Assembly: GCA_914767715.1 (NCBI GenBank)
Contig: OU612067.1
Coordinates: 2,356,001 to 2,420,000, forward strand
Direction of reading: 5' to 3'
Source of the DNA: Membranipora membranacea
Taxonomy: Eukaryota > Bryozoa > Gymnolaemata > Cheilostomatida > Membraniporidae
Length of the DNA stretch: 64,000 nucleotides
The notes beneath the pieces are model-generated. The model did no database searches. It saw only the letters and a list, made by a program, of their open reading frames with translations, and was not told the origin of the DNA. Below are positions 37,321 through 48,729 of the stretch, in pieces. Within the stretch, counting starts at the first letter, position 1. Each line of letters opens with the position of its first letter. A program made the translations under genes and the position numbers.

Positions 37321-38736
37321 AGTCAGCTTATCTCTTCCTTCCTTTCTTGGGATTCTTAGGTGGTATTGGTGGAGCTGGGCCTTCAGCAAGAGTACCCATC
37401 TCGGGGAAAGTTGGTGCAGGGGCCACAAGGTCCTCAGTGCCAAACATACAGAATGGCCTGATGGCCTCGTACAAATACCATTGTCTTTTTGCATCTAAAC
37501 CTTTCTGAGCGAGAATTGCAGGGAGGTCACCATGCAGTGGTTTGTTTGCTTTCATCAGTTTAGCGGATGTGGACCCATCACCGAGATTCTTCCTTGTAAA
37601 CACGCCCGCTGGGGAGACAGGAACCTGGTGTAGCGCCAGGATTCCATGCAGCGGTTTGTAGAAGTTGGTCGGGTCCAGTCGTAAGAAATAAATGAGTGGT
37701 CAACTACATATGCCGTGTTGCCCTTGGCTGACTTCTCCACTACCTGAAATCAAAAATCAAAACAAACTCCATGCAGATAAACTGCACACAAGAAACAGCG
37801 TAATGTTGTGAAAAAACGAATTAACACATGCGCAGATATTAATTTATTGTCATAAATGTATGTTTAGTAGAGAACTGCATTTACCTCCGCTATTTGTGGG
37901 AGAGATGACACATAGGTTTTCCTGAAAAGACTCTTGAAGCTGCCGAAGTGGTGGTCTGGTGCGAACTTCGTGTGTCCAGCTATCATAAAATCTAGCTCGA
38001 TTGTCGTGTTGAGACCTTTGTCTACGCGCCACATCATGTAGTGCACCATTGTGTTGTTCTTATTTTGACCACTGGAGAGTTCCAACAGTTACCAATGACA
38101 GAATGAGTTACATCAGGCCTACTGTGCATGTATACCAACTCAAATGATGTCAATAAGTTATACCGGTATAGTGAGTTGTGAATAGTATATTGTATACCTG
38201 TAAATGTGTATACATGTACATGTACTTACGAACAGTTGTCAGCGTGACCAACCAGATGCTCGGATGTAGTGTGGCTGGATAGGTAATGGTGTAGGTACGA
38301 GATGACAGCATTAGCTCCTTTTGTAGCAACTGTTGATTCATCAATCAGGTAAATCAACTGGCTGCCTTCACCTTCATTGCAGACACCAAACACAGCACAC
38401 TTCCTTGGTGTTAGGAAGTAGATAAAAAATTAAAGCCTGTGCTCAAAATCAGCAATATAGACAGAATGAACAGTACTTACCACGACCTAATGACAATGAA
38501 TCAGCTCATTCGATAAAGATTAGACACCAAGAAAGTTATGTAAAGAAATTGGCTGAATCATTTTGATATACCTGCTGTGCATAGTCAGACGACAGGTGCT
38601 GTATTAGCCCTTCTTTCCCCTGTGACTGCTTTTCTCTATAGTATTCACATGCTCTAGTCGCCTTCTTTAGATGGTCTCTATGCGCTGCAATCCTTTCCAC
38701 CTTCGCTGCATTTTCTGTGTTGTTAGCTCGGAAATA

Positions 38737-41700
38737 GGGGAGAAGTGGGTACTCTGAGACAGGATTTTTTGACTTCCTATAACTCACAGGGTATTATTCC
38801 TAGAATGTCCAAGTATTGACTGGTCCTTCTTCATTAGTAAAACTATAATGGTTGTTTGTTTCAGCCAGCTGACCCTAATAGACTCAACACTAGAAGACAA
38901 TATAGAAAAGTGGCTCACAGCACCCACTTTGAAAATTGGTGGGTACTATGAGACACCCCGAAGGGTCAGTGAGACTAGTCTCACTGATTGGAGGGAACCG
39001 TGAGACAAAATCTTTGTTCAAAAACCTCGTCTGAAGTAAGCAGGGTACCATGAGACATTTGTGAAATAACGCTGGTTATTGATCACAAATGGTTGATAAG
39101 GTGATACAAATAGATTGAGAGGTTAGGAGAACAGATAAGCTTTATTTCGTAACTTGATATAATCAACTTTGCACTCGCTAAGAGAACAGATAAGCTTTAT
39201 TTAGCAACTCTATTTATTGTGAGTGTCGTGTACTCTTAAAGTTAATTTTACACTCGCTCAGAAGGCCGACTTCTGAGCGCAAATCCAGATTATCAGGGAT
39301 TATCACATCAAATATGCAGATGGACTTCTGGCGTTTTGTTTGCCCTGTGGAAGTGGGCGCTGGCAGCCGATACTTTAGCCTGTCGTGGTTGACTTCGGAG
39401 ATGTCAGGCTGTTTCAGGAAAGTAAACCTGTTTGTCTTTTCTTGTCGTCTGAGACAGTTGACCGTCACACCACCTTCCGATACTTCCATCACCTTGCCGG
39501 TATAATAGACTTTCAAGTTGCCAGCTTTGAACTCAATAACAAGTTAAGCTCCTTCCTCAATGCTCAGCGGATCCCTAACAGACTCCACATGGACGATCCT
39601 GACTTCATCGTCATTTTCTCCTTCCTCATACTCATCGTCTGATTCTGAGCCAAGCAGTTTCTGGAACTCCGAATCTTCCATTCCTTCATCACTACTACTG
39701 GAGTCATTAGAACCGGGAAGAGTGTTATTTTTGTTCTTTTCGTTTGCTTGGCTTTGCCTTTGCCTTTAGATGCCCCACTGGATTTCCTCTTGGGTTTGGA
39801 TCTATCTTCGTGTTCTTGCAGCAATTGTTTGAAGTTGGGGCTGCTGGTAGCAACCATGCTTTTTCCCTTCTTCCGTTGACTGGTTACCTTGCTTTGGTTT
39901 GGCAAGGCTCTGGCTGCTTTTTGTAGTGGCCGAACATCATGTGGGGAAACTGCTTTGGAGGCAGTAAAGCGGTCTGAGGATGAGTAGGCTTGTTGTTGAG
40001 GGGCATAGGGCATCGGCCTGACTGGTGGACGGTTGCAGAGCATCAGATCGACTCGTGGAGGGTTGGGGATTATCGGCCCGACTCGTGGACGGTTGGGGAC
40101 TTCTGGGGATTGCAGGTTCTTCTTGTGATTTACCTGGTACGGGAGGCTGGTCAGCATTTGGCTGGCCGTTTGCAGTAGTTTGCACGTGTGATGGAGCAGC
40201 AGCGGGGTCTGGTCGATCTGTAACTTGAGATGGCGTAAAATCAATGTCGGTAAACACATTCCTGTTGTACGGGTAAATACCACATTTCTTGAAAGAGTTT
40301 TGTATGTTTTGAGGAGTCATACTGAATGGGTATTTAGATTTAGATTTAGATTTATTAGGTGTTTTTGTCAAAGACAAAATAAAATTATTCATGGAATGCT
40401 CTGTTGTTTAAAACTTTTATACTAGTTGGTACAAAACTCTGTAAAAATGCATACCCTAGGAAGGATGCAATATCATATATGTTGACTCTCTTTCCAGGAT
40501 TTTGAAGCGTATATTCTCTCATGCCTTGGTTATAGAACCGAATGAATGACCGAAATACGCCAACGTCTAGTGGCTGGGTGCGGTGGGACGTGTGTGGGGG
40601 AAGAGTGAAAATTATTACTCCATTTTCGCGCGCTAGGTTTAGCTCCGGAATGGATATATGGCTTGAATGATTGTCAGCAATCAGTAGCGCTGGGTTGTCT
40701 TTACTCGACCCGGTATGTTTGATAAAATGATTAATAACCAACAGAAACAAATCTGCACACACCGGCCGCTAACCCTAGGGTGCCCGTTGGAGCACCTTTT
40801 ACCATAGCCTCAGTGAAGTTCACTCGTGGAAATATCATAGCAGGTGGTAGGAATGCACCAGCTGCGGACACAATGCAGCATGTGGTAACGTTGACGCCTC
40901 TCTCATCACTTGTTGCCCAGTTCAACTGTCGTTGTCCAGTTTCAGCTATCACCCTAAAAAATATTGTAAAAATTCAAGGGTCATGTTTAGTCACACATGA
41001 CAGTATGTAGGGCATAGTAGGCTCAATATTGTGGCAACTACACTGCAAGCTGGTGATGACATTGCTACCACTGTTTAAAAGACTCACTTTTCAGGAGTGT
41101 AGTGGGTAGTTGTTGAGGTTTCATCAATGTTATACACCCTTGTACATCTGCTAGTTGAAGATGTTTCTCAAGCACACTCTCCAGATTATCAAAGAACGTG
41201 TTCACATGATGATTATTGAAGCTTGTGTTTCACGCATAGTTGCAGGCTTCTGGTTTTCTTAAGCTAAGAGGGTGCCGTTTCATGAAGCCTTTGCACCAGT
41301 CGATGCCAGCAGCTTCACGCTTGTCCCAAGAGGGAGGATGCTTTAAGTTGTTACCAAGTGCCAGTTCGTACGCTATCTTCCTGAAAATGGGACATAACAA
41401 TTGGAGTAGTTTGGAGTCAATGCCTATTACACTCACAAACAACCAATCGCAGTCCACAAATAGTTGGAAATAAATCCATAACTAGCAATACAAACGTACC
41501 TGCACTCTAGAAGAGTTAAACCGTAATTATGACTCGAAGCCTCAATAAGATATTGTCGGAGTTCGTCTTCCAGTTCAGTGGTCATAACTTTCTTGTTCCC
41601 ATAGTTTGTGTAGCTTTTCCAAGCTGACTAAGCAGAAGTTTGATTCATGATTCATGGATGTGTTTTCAGACTTGTTTTTATTTCAGCGTCCGCCCTGTAG

Positions 41701-43177
41701 CGATTTGATTTGCTGTAGCCGTAAAAACTGAAATGACAAGTTAAAAATATGCATGATATGATGAAAGGATTATTAATCCAAAATATGACAGTTACAACTA
41801 ATTACAATAATACCACAGAGTACTGTTCAAGATGATTAATAGCTGCTGCTGCTGTCATTAATGTTATGATGTGTAAAATAATGATAAAAAATAGCACACA
41901 TACCTCTGTCCACTATCATCACCTCTGGACTATAAAAAATACTTGGCTTGTAACGTAAGCAATAAATCTTCGGTTTCGAGTTGCCTTTTGACAGTATTAT
42001 GTTATGAATTCTTATTAAGAGCGAAGTGAAGCTGTACCCCAGCTCAGGTCACACAGTGACCACTGTTGTCGGTGCTGCAGCAAAAATCATTTTATACTTC
42101 ACTACCAGGCTGTGGTAACAATTATTAAGATATAGAAAAATTAGTAACAAAATCATATGTGTGTGAATTTGTATCTGTCAAACAAAGCATCAGATGCAAC
42201 CAATCGCAAGACCACTATCAAAATGTGGCACCAAGGAGAGGAAACACAAACAAAACAGCTGGATCCAACTGTGCCCACACCCATACAAACAAACGGTTTT
42301 GTCACTCGGAAGTTCCCACGAAAAACCCAGACAGCCATGTATACAACTGGTGCCCATCACAGCAATTCACAAGTACATAAGATATTTTAATAATTAGACA
42401 CATCAGTCCAGAACTGGTGAATTATTTAAACTTTCTTTAAATTTGAAAACTTGTCATAAGATCCATTTCGTTACAGTTTGGCTTGAATGATACAGTCTCG
42501 TCTTTCTTGTTTTTTTCTTTTTGAACATAACAGGCCAAAGTTTGATATGGAACCTTCACTCGTTCAGCTGCTTTACGGATCGCAAACCCATCTTTTATGA
42601 CTAGCTCGACACCTGTTTGCATGTTTACCTCGGGATTTGCAGGGCGAACGCCCTTGCTGACACTGGCATGACTTATCTCCAGCATAAATAATTAATTTAA
42701 TATAAATAGATTGATTAATTAATAATTAATAATTAATTCATACCGTAACTGGGTACAGTGAGACGTGACTTTCCTGTTGGAAAGGTAGAGTGAGACAGTG
42801 TCTCAACGTACCCTGTAATGTACAGATTGTCTCACAGTACCCAGAAGGTACCCAGCAATAATAAGAAGATCAGGAACATTGCCTTTAGTTTCACAACATA
42901 TGGCTCTTTATAATGATAAATAATCTAAGATATAGATGCACTGGAACAAATTTTATCACACTTCAAAGATTGGAAAATATATTCTGCTGTCATATCATAA
43001 AAAATAACAAAGTGTAATTTTTTACTCACATGTTTAACACACTTCTCTCCTTCATGGATGACAGGAAATGAAGTTTCCTTCCTTTTTTTCCAATGAGAGG
43101 CACTCCCAGGCGAACACAATTCCCCAAAATAAAACCGTCTCACAGTAACTTTGTCTCACTTTTACCCACTTTTCCCC
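38737..43177 (-). mobile_element. pogo/Tigger-type DNA transposon A, 4.44 kb
   Basis: The ends are inverted repeats, GGGGAGAAGTGGGTA (left) and GGGGAAAAGTGGGTA (right, inward). Both are followed by a TGAGACA-like word, and TA target duplications lie at 38735-38736 and 43178-43179. Several GGTAC-NN-TGAGAC words repeat subterminally (38940-39060 and 42745-42850), as expected for transposase binding sites. It encodes a DDE_1 transposase on the minus strand. The insertion lies in an intron of DUF7869 gene A, 9 bp upstream of the next exon. Confidence 0.9.
39214..42685 (-). pseudogene. pogo-type transposase (HTH, CENPB-HTH, DDE_1, C-terminal domain)
   Basis: Order on the minus strand: helix-turn-helix (42685-42470, ELVIKDGFAIRKAAERVKV), CENPB-type DNA-binding half (41457-41230, WCKGFMKRHPLSLRKPEA), first catalytic Asp (41226-41090, YNIDETSTTT), core (40952-40760, TSDERGVNVTT), second and third Asp (LLIADNHSSH and RTQPLDVGVF, 40750-40385), the GIYPYNRN block (40300-40240), then a Ser/Pro-rich region. 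A basic/acidic C-terminal domain follows (39770-39214, LKVYYTGKVMEVSEGGVTV). All three acidic catalytic residues are present. A frameshift near 40755 (after GTLGLA), a stop after NNRAFHE, and a stop near 39545 (just ahead of LVIEFKAGNLKVYY) make it non-functional. The family excises and reinserts at TA. Confidence 0.85.
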
Positions 43178-44699
43178 TAACAACCCTTTTAGTTACGCAA
43201 ACATTCAACATGACTGTGTGTCATCGCTTATGATCACAAACAGATCGAAACTGTTGTTCCAAGTTTCAACCCTATCATTGTTATTACCAGCACACACCTG
43301 AGATATTGAATAGCAATCAAGATGTAATCTATCTTTGTCTTACGGTAGAAGTAGCATATACATTATTATTTAAAGCGCACCTGAGGATAAGTGTGTTGTT
43401 ATTCTGGCATGTCCAGCAGAGGTCGTTGGCTGGTTTGGATATTAGAATGTAAGGGAGGAGACTCTTCCACACTCGTGCAAACGTCACATAGCATATATCC
43501 CTGCCAGCAGCAGCCTCAATGTACAGCTTGTGTACATCCTTCTTTGTAGTACTTGATGAAATCAGGCGTATATTGAAGTTCATGAAACGTGGAATGCGCC
43601 CAGGAAGAGAAACAGCGTGAGCTTCAGCATAGTTACGAATAAAAGCAACCACATTTTGGGTATCATCGAAGCTTAGTGAGTGTTTATTGTTCTGTCGGCC
43701 GCCTGATCGCTTGATCCGTGGAACGAGTCTGTTTTCTTTCAGGTGTTTCAGAAGATTGATCAGTCGGGTACGTCAGATGTTGTGTAGGTGCATGAAGAAT
43801 CGGCGGCATATTCTTAATCCGTGGTGTGTGAAGAATGTGTATGCCCTATTTCTTTCCGCTCCCTTACCACTCTTCTTACGTAAGCCAGACGTTTCTGCTG
43901 AAGCGTTCAGTGCAGCATCAAGCTTAGCAAACAGGATTAAGTCTTGTTGAGAAGTCTATATGTACAAGTAAGTCTTTTCCAAAATAACCCCATTACTTCT
44001 CATCAACAGAAATAATGTGAGAAAAAAATGCTTGTCATTTGATTCTTCATGATTTAATTATAAGAGAATAGAGAAGATATCTTACCTGAGTCTAGCCGAT
44101 CTGTTTTTATTGCATGGCTTCACTTTTTGTAAAACACATTCGCTGGAAATTCGTGAACACCTGCTAAGTGACCAAGCATGGCCCTCCTTTTCTCTTCCAT
44201 AACTTGAGCATGATTTTCATTCACTTCTGTGTGACCTGCCATATAGTATAATCTATAAAGGAGAGGAACTTTTTACATCATTGATGTAAACTTGAAAAAG
44301 ATTTAAATTGTACAACAGACATCATACATGCTACTTCTAAGGATACTGACATGCTGCAATTAGTAGTTATCAGTTATCATCACTACACCTGTTCAATGGT
44401 GCATCAATTCCATGGATTTTTGAAGCTGATAAATAGATTCAGCCAGTTCCGGGTTTGAAGATGTCAAACTTTATATAGGAAAACTTGTTACGTGATACAG
44501 ATACTTGATACAGACCACCATCACATCAATGATGTAATAACATACCTGTTACATATGCTGTCAACTGTGTCTGTAGTTAGTGGCACATACCTTCCCTCTT
44601 CACCTCTAGGCAGCTTGTCTTTTGTAATGGGCACAAGTTTCTTCCTGATTCCTAAATAAAACAGCAAAACTTATATTGATGAAAGTAACTTACACTAGA

Positions 44700-45025
44700 G
44701 AAGCAAATTATTCACTGCACAAACGAGGTCATTGATGAATATAATAAATAAGATCAGGCCCAATACAGAGCCCTGTTGGGCAACAATACTTATATCAGAT
44801 CAAGTGAGCTTTGCAAATTATCAATTTCATCATACTGTTTACGGTTGCTAAGATATGATTTCAGTAGAACACAGGCATCATTGGTAAAATTATAAAAAGT
44901 AAGCTTTTTTATTAGAATTTCATGATTAATTGTATCCTTACTAAAATCTAAAAATATCCCTGAGTTATTTTGCCTTCATTAAAATTTGAATAAAGTTGCT
45001 CCACAAGTTTCGACATTGAAGATGT
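44700..45025 (-). pseudogene. Reverse-transcriptase fragment of a LINE
   Basis: The minus strand encodes pieces of a non-LTR RT: GIFLDFSK, DTINHEILIKKL, and QQGSVLGLILFIIFINDL in two or more frames. It is a short, decayed fragment adjacent to the 5' exons of DUF7869 gene A. Confidence 0.7.
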
Positions 45026-45029
45026 ACCT

Positions 45030-45960
45030 CTTTTTTCTTTTCTTTTTGTGTCCATTTACTTAAACTGGCGACTACTAAGCATGTAATGTGAAAAGAACAT
45101 GTGTGGAGAATATAATCTCGATACTAACAGACATATTACCAGAGGACACACCGCTAATTACTATTTATATGTTACCGGTATCCTATGTTTAAAGCTTAAT
45201 GCTACTCACATGCTTGATGGGTAAGCACCCACAAACCCTGCATTTGTAACCATCATGTGGTAATATATTCCGTGCAATCCTTGCACTCCTTGCGCCTTTT
45301 TCTCTCTCGATCCCATCGATATTTCACCTGTGAACAAAGTCACACCCATGTATGTGAATCATCAGATAGATTTGCAATACATAAAAAAACATACAGCAGG
45401 AAACATCGAGTATTTTTCTGTTTATGGATTTCTGCAAGGCATTTGAAGACCTCAATGGAAGAACGATCAATGTCACACTTTTGTGATTCTGTGTAAAATC
45501 AGATTTAATGTTCGTATACCTGGCCTGCAAACACCATCTGTGTCACAAACATAATGTTTGGCAATTTGATAAAGCCATACCCTATACAGGTAATTTGCAA
45601 GACAAAATTACCCAAAGACACTTCTGGCTCCTAAGATCTATTTTTTTGTCAACACCTATTTTGGACATTGATCATTTTGCTTTGGTACTCAACCGGACAT
45701 CATTCATTTTGCTTTGGTAATTGAACTGCCTTAATAGGGTGTAATCAAGATATTCACTAGAGAGAACTCTTTCCATGCTATAATAGAAAAACAAACTAAA
45801 ATACAGCTAAATTCACAACAATACTATCATAGGACAATGGAATATAACTTGAGTTTCACGTGTGCCTGGCATATCCGACCTTGGCGAAAGGTAGACAATA
45901 TGAAAAATATTGATTTTCGTGATATTAAAAAACTTATACTACAAGTCTATCTGTCATACC
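45030..45960. other. Interval between the two DUF7869 genes, no gene recognised
   Basis: Short open frames only, without family features. It includes a repeat of TCATTTTGCTTTGGTA at about 45672 and 45704. Confidence 0.4.
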
Positions 45961-45973
45961 ATGGCATTCTATT

Positions 45974-47639
45974 TTAGTCAGAGTCATTGGCAGCGTCATC
46001 AGATTTTATCTTACTGTAGAATGTCTTAGCCTCAGGACCGACATACTTAGTAAGAGACATGACATCGGCGTATTTCGTTGATGATATTGCGATGGAGCCT
46101 GTATATAGTCTGACTTTCTCCCTAGAGAGCTTGGCCCGGCCTTTCTTCTTCGTCATCACGAACTGCTTAAAAGGCCCTGCATAAGCTTCCTTAACCATGG
46201 CAAACCGAGGGTGTTGACAGGCCGTCTGGAGCACACGCACAGGTTGGGAAGGGAACGGGCAGCTAGCTACATAGAGGTTTTTCAGGAAGTCAGTCCACCT
46301 ATGGAAGTCTTCCTGAGTCACCTCTATGACGTTGAATGGCAATGGGTTTTTGCGGCATGTTTTGAACTCCTCCCACCATGCGGCTGGTGTCTCTGCCGGG
46401 GTCTTCTGGTTTACATGAGCAAAGGACTTGTCACACTCCATGTATGAATGGCCTCTTATCGGGAAGGTGACAGTGACTCTCAAACCGCTTAGTGACATGG
46501 ACAAGGTAGTGGAGATAGCGGAATACTGTGTAGTTTTTGTTTTGTCCAGCGCACGAATAACAGAATATTTCAAGTGAATGTACCTTCTCATCCACTGAGT
46601 GTTCGATGACGTGGTTGAGCGTCGAGCACACATCATCTGAGCCTTTCTTTGCCAAAGTCTCATCATATACAAAGAAATGCGACTTGCCAGTAGCTAACTC
46701 ATAGATATTGAATGATATGCATGTCAGCTGCCGTCTGTAGTATATACATCATTTTTGTAGTGATATTAGGTGCTGGTAGATTCTTCTGGAAATCCATGCA
46801 TATATAGCCATGGTGGTTTCATCTGTCTTTGGTTGTTCCTTAGCTACTCTTTTGCTGACATAAAGGCGCTCTGCTTTAGCCAGGTGGACTTTGTTTTCTA
46901 CTTCTGCAGCTTTCCGCTTTTTCTTCAGGTTTTCATCTGTTGGGTTTGCTGCAATCTCGATATCTATCTGTTTTAGTGTAGCCTGATACTCATCACATGT
47001 AGAGCAGGTATCGGAGCGTGGGTAGCCAAATGATATGTTGTATTCATTCAGGAATATCTGGCGCCACGATTCCTGGCAGATTGTGACATCAGGGTGTTTC
47101 TCCATGAACATCTGATACACCTTCGTTTGATTCAGTTCAGCAGGGAAGTAGATCCTACATGTTTTGTGCATGCTGTAATGAGACTTCTGGCCTCTGATAG
47201 ATTCGATGTGTCTCCGGACCTTTTCCCTAACCTCTTCTGACAGCTTGTTAGCCACATTTCCATGTCTCCCTCTCATATCAACAGGTTTTCCTGGATAGAA
47301 ATAATCAGCTGTCATTAAAATGGAACACCACTTGATGATAAACACTAGAGTAGCAACATGCTAACAGATTACTTTCCTAAAACCACAAATTAGTATTAAA
47401 ATCTTTCGAGACCAAATCTATTGTATTTAATATATACCACAAATTTGGTCTCAAAAATTACATAATGATCTTACTAGATCTCACTTATAAAAATGAGATG
47501 TCCCCATCCAGGAGGTATTGGCACTGTGCTATTTTATCAACACACACAGAGTTTACTTACCAGTTTTTGACAGAGCAGCCTTCACAGTCTGGACGCAGCG
47601 AGCGGTCAGTCCAAATATTGCCATGAAAGCTTTGTAGCA
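45974..47639 (-). pseudogene. DUF7869-type gene B, 5' end lost at a SINE
   Basis: Exon 47561-47639 encodes VCYKAFMAIFGLTAR and ends at a GTAAGT donor. The main part (about 47305-45974) encodes HIESIRGQKSHYS, YNISFGYPRSDTCSTCDEYQ, a Lys/Glu-rich helix, MDFQKNLPAPNITT, GKSHFFVYDETLAKKG, CAGQNKNYTVFRYLHYL, TFPIRGHSYMECDKSF and a C-terminus ending NDSD. It is a different lineage of the same superfamily as gene A. At the motif usually ending D-x-C-x-GQNKN the Asp is Tyr (FCYSCAGQNKN). Frameshifts lie near 46725 and 46485. It is a dead copy. No TIRs were identified. Confidence 0.75.
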
Positions 47640-47642
47640 CAC

Positions 47643-47938
47643 CTGTACTGGTCTGACGGTTAAGGGTATGGACTTGTGATCTTATGATCCAGGTTCGATT
47701 CCCGGCGCCGGCTGTCATTTCTGATTTGGCACCGGCAAGCCATTCATCCTAGCTAGGTCTGTTCTGATCAGGACCATAAATACAGGAGGTCTACTGTGTG
47801 CTTGCATGCAGTATAAAGATCCCCCTCTGCCTCTTCGAAAAAAGAGTAGCCGGCAACGGCGGGCAAGGGTATAGGGTACTACCCCACACAAGCCACCCGA
47901 GCTTAAGGGGGCCCGTTAAATAGGGCGGTCAAATAAGA
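47643..47938 (+). mobile_element. tRNA-derived SINE
   Basis: The head has box A-like GGTCTGACGGTTAAGGG and a clear box B (GGTTCGATTCC). The core has CCATAAATACAGGAGGTCTA and CTGTGTGCTTGCATG, then a GC-rich tail (GCCGGCAACGGCGGGCAAGG). It sits exactly at the junction between the truncated DUF7869 gene B and the truncated second pogo transposase. It is the best-preserved of the three copies in the window. Confidence 0.8.
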
Positions 47939-48729
47939 CCTAGTGCGTAGAATAAAAATTTAAAAAAAACATAATACTCGTTGAACCTTTGCTTCTGTGC
48001 ATCGTACGTTCTGGATATTTGGTTCCTCTTTGGAAGATGCACTTTTTCTTACCAGGATCATCTGACAGGTTGGTTTCATCGTAATTAACAATGTTGGCAG
48101 GAGGAACATCTCTTACACTCTCTTCTAAATTTCTGAAATAGCTACGGATGTCATCAGGATTAACCTTCGCTTGCTTAGGAGCTATGTTTTGGCACATTCT
48201 TTGAGAGAGTCTCTCCTTGTTTCTTTGCATGAAGCTATAGCAAAATTCTACTCCGGGGTAGTTATTGTTGAATTGGGCAACCGTTCTCCCGCCCTTGTCC
48301 AGATATGTCTTCACGAGTACCCGTAGATCTATAAATTATAAATGACATTGAAAGATGTTCAAAATTGGTTGTAAGAATGGTTTGTAGTTTTAAAAATGGT
48401 AACTGTATGAATTTCAATTGCATGTTGTAGTTTGCAGAATGGCAGTAGGCCTAAATATAACCACCAACCTGTTTGGTCATTGGAAATCCCCATTCTGCAA
48501 GTTTTTGGATATGGTGACCCATAGATGATTCCCCTGGAGTGCTGAAAACTGCTTCGATATGTGTTTTCCAGCTAGCCTGTTTTGGAGCATGGTGTGTCAT
48601 TGTATTCATCTCATTCACTGAGAAATAAAATGTTTGTGTAATGTGCTCTGGGTAACAACTTATAAAATATTGTACCAAAAATAATAAATAAATATAATAA
48701 AAGACACACAATCTATTTAGTTATCTAGT

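Larger units (their letters stand above)
37328..44640 (-). pseudogene. DUF7869-type gene A, interrupted by a pogo element
   Basis: Pieces in order on the minus strand: ~44640-44540 (KLVPITKDKLPRGEEGRYV), ~44250-44110 (MAGHTEVNENHAQVMEEKRR), 43950-43390 (GLRICRRFFMHLHNI, then AEAHAVSLPGRIPRF and DLCWTCQNNNT), 38726-~38560 (HLKKATRACEYYREK, HLSSDYAQQVY), ~38425-38230 (IYFLTPRKCAVFGVCN to HADNC), ~38058-37885 (SGQNKNN, FMIAGHTKFAPD) and 37740-37328. The motif HADNC|SGQNKNN is completed across a verified splice. This family of uncharacterised proteins (DUF7869, my recognition) recurs in many copies in animal genomes and is probably transposon-encoded. Breaks: an in-frame TGA at 43773-43775, a frameshift near 37670, and the pogo insertion. 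Confidence 0.75.

Noticed and set aside
39564-40283. 239-codon minus ORF over the pogo C-terminal region
   Set aside because: Its first half is in a different frame from the GIYPYNRN block and is low-complexity Pro/Ser shadow. Only its later part (from about PLQKAARAL) matches the transposase tail.
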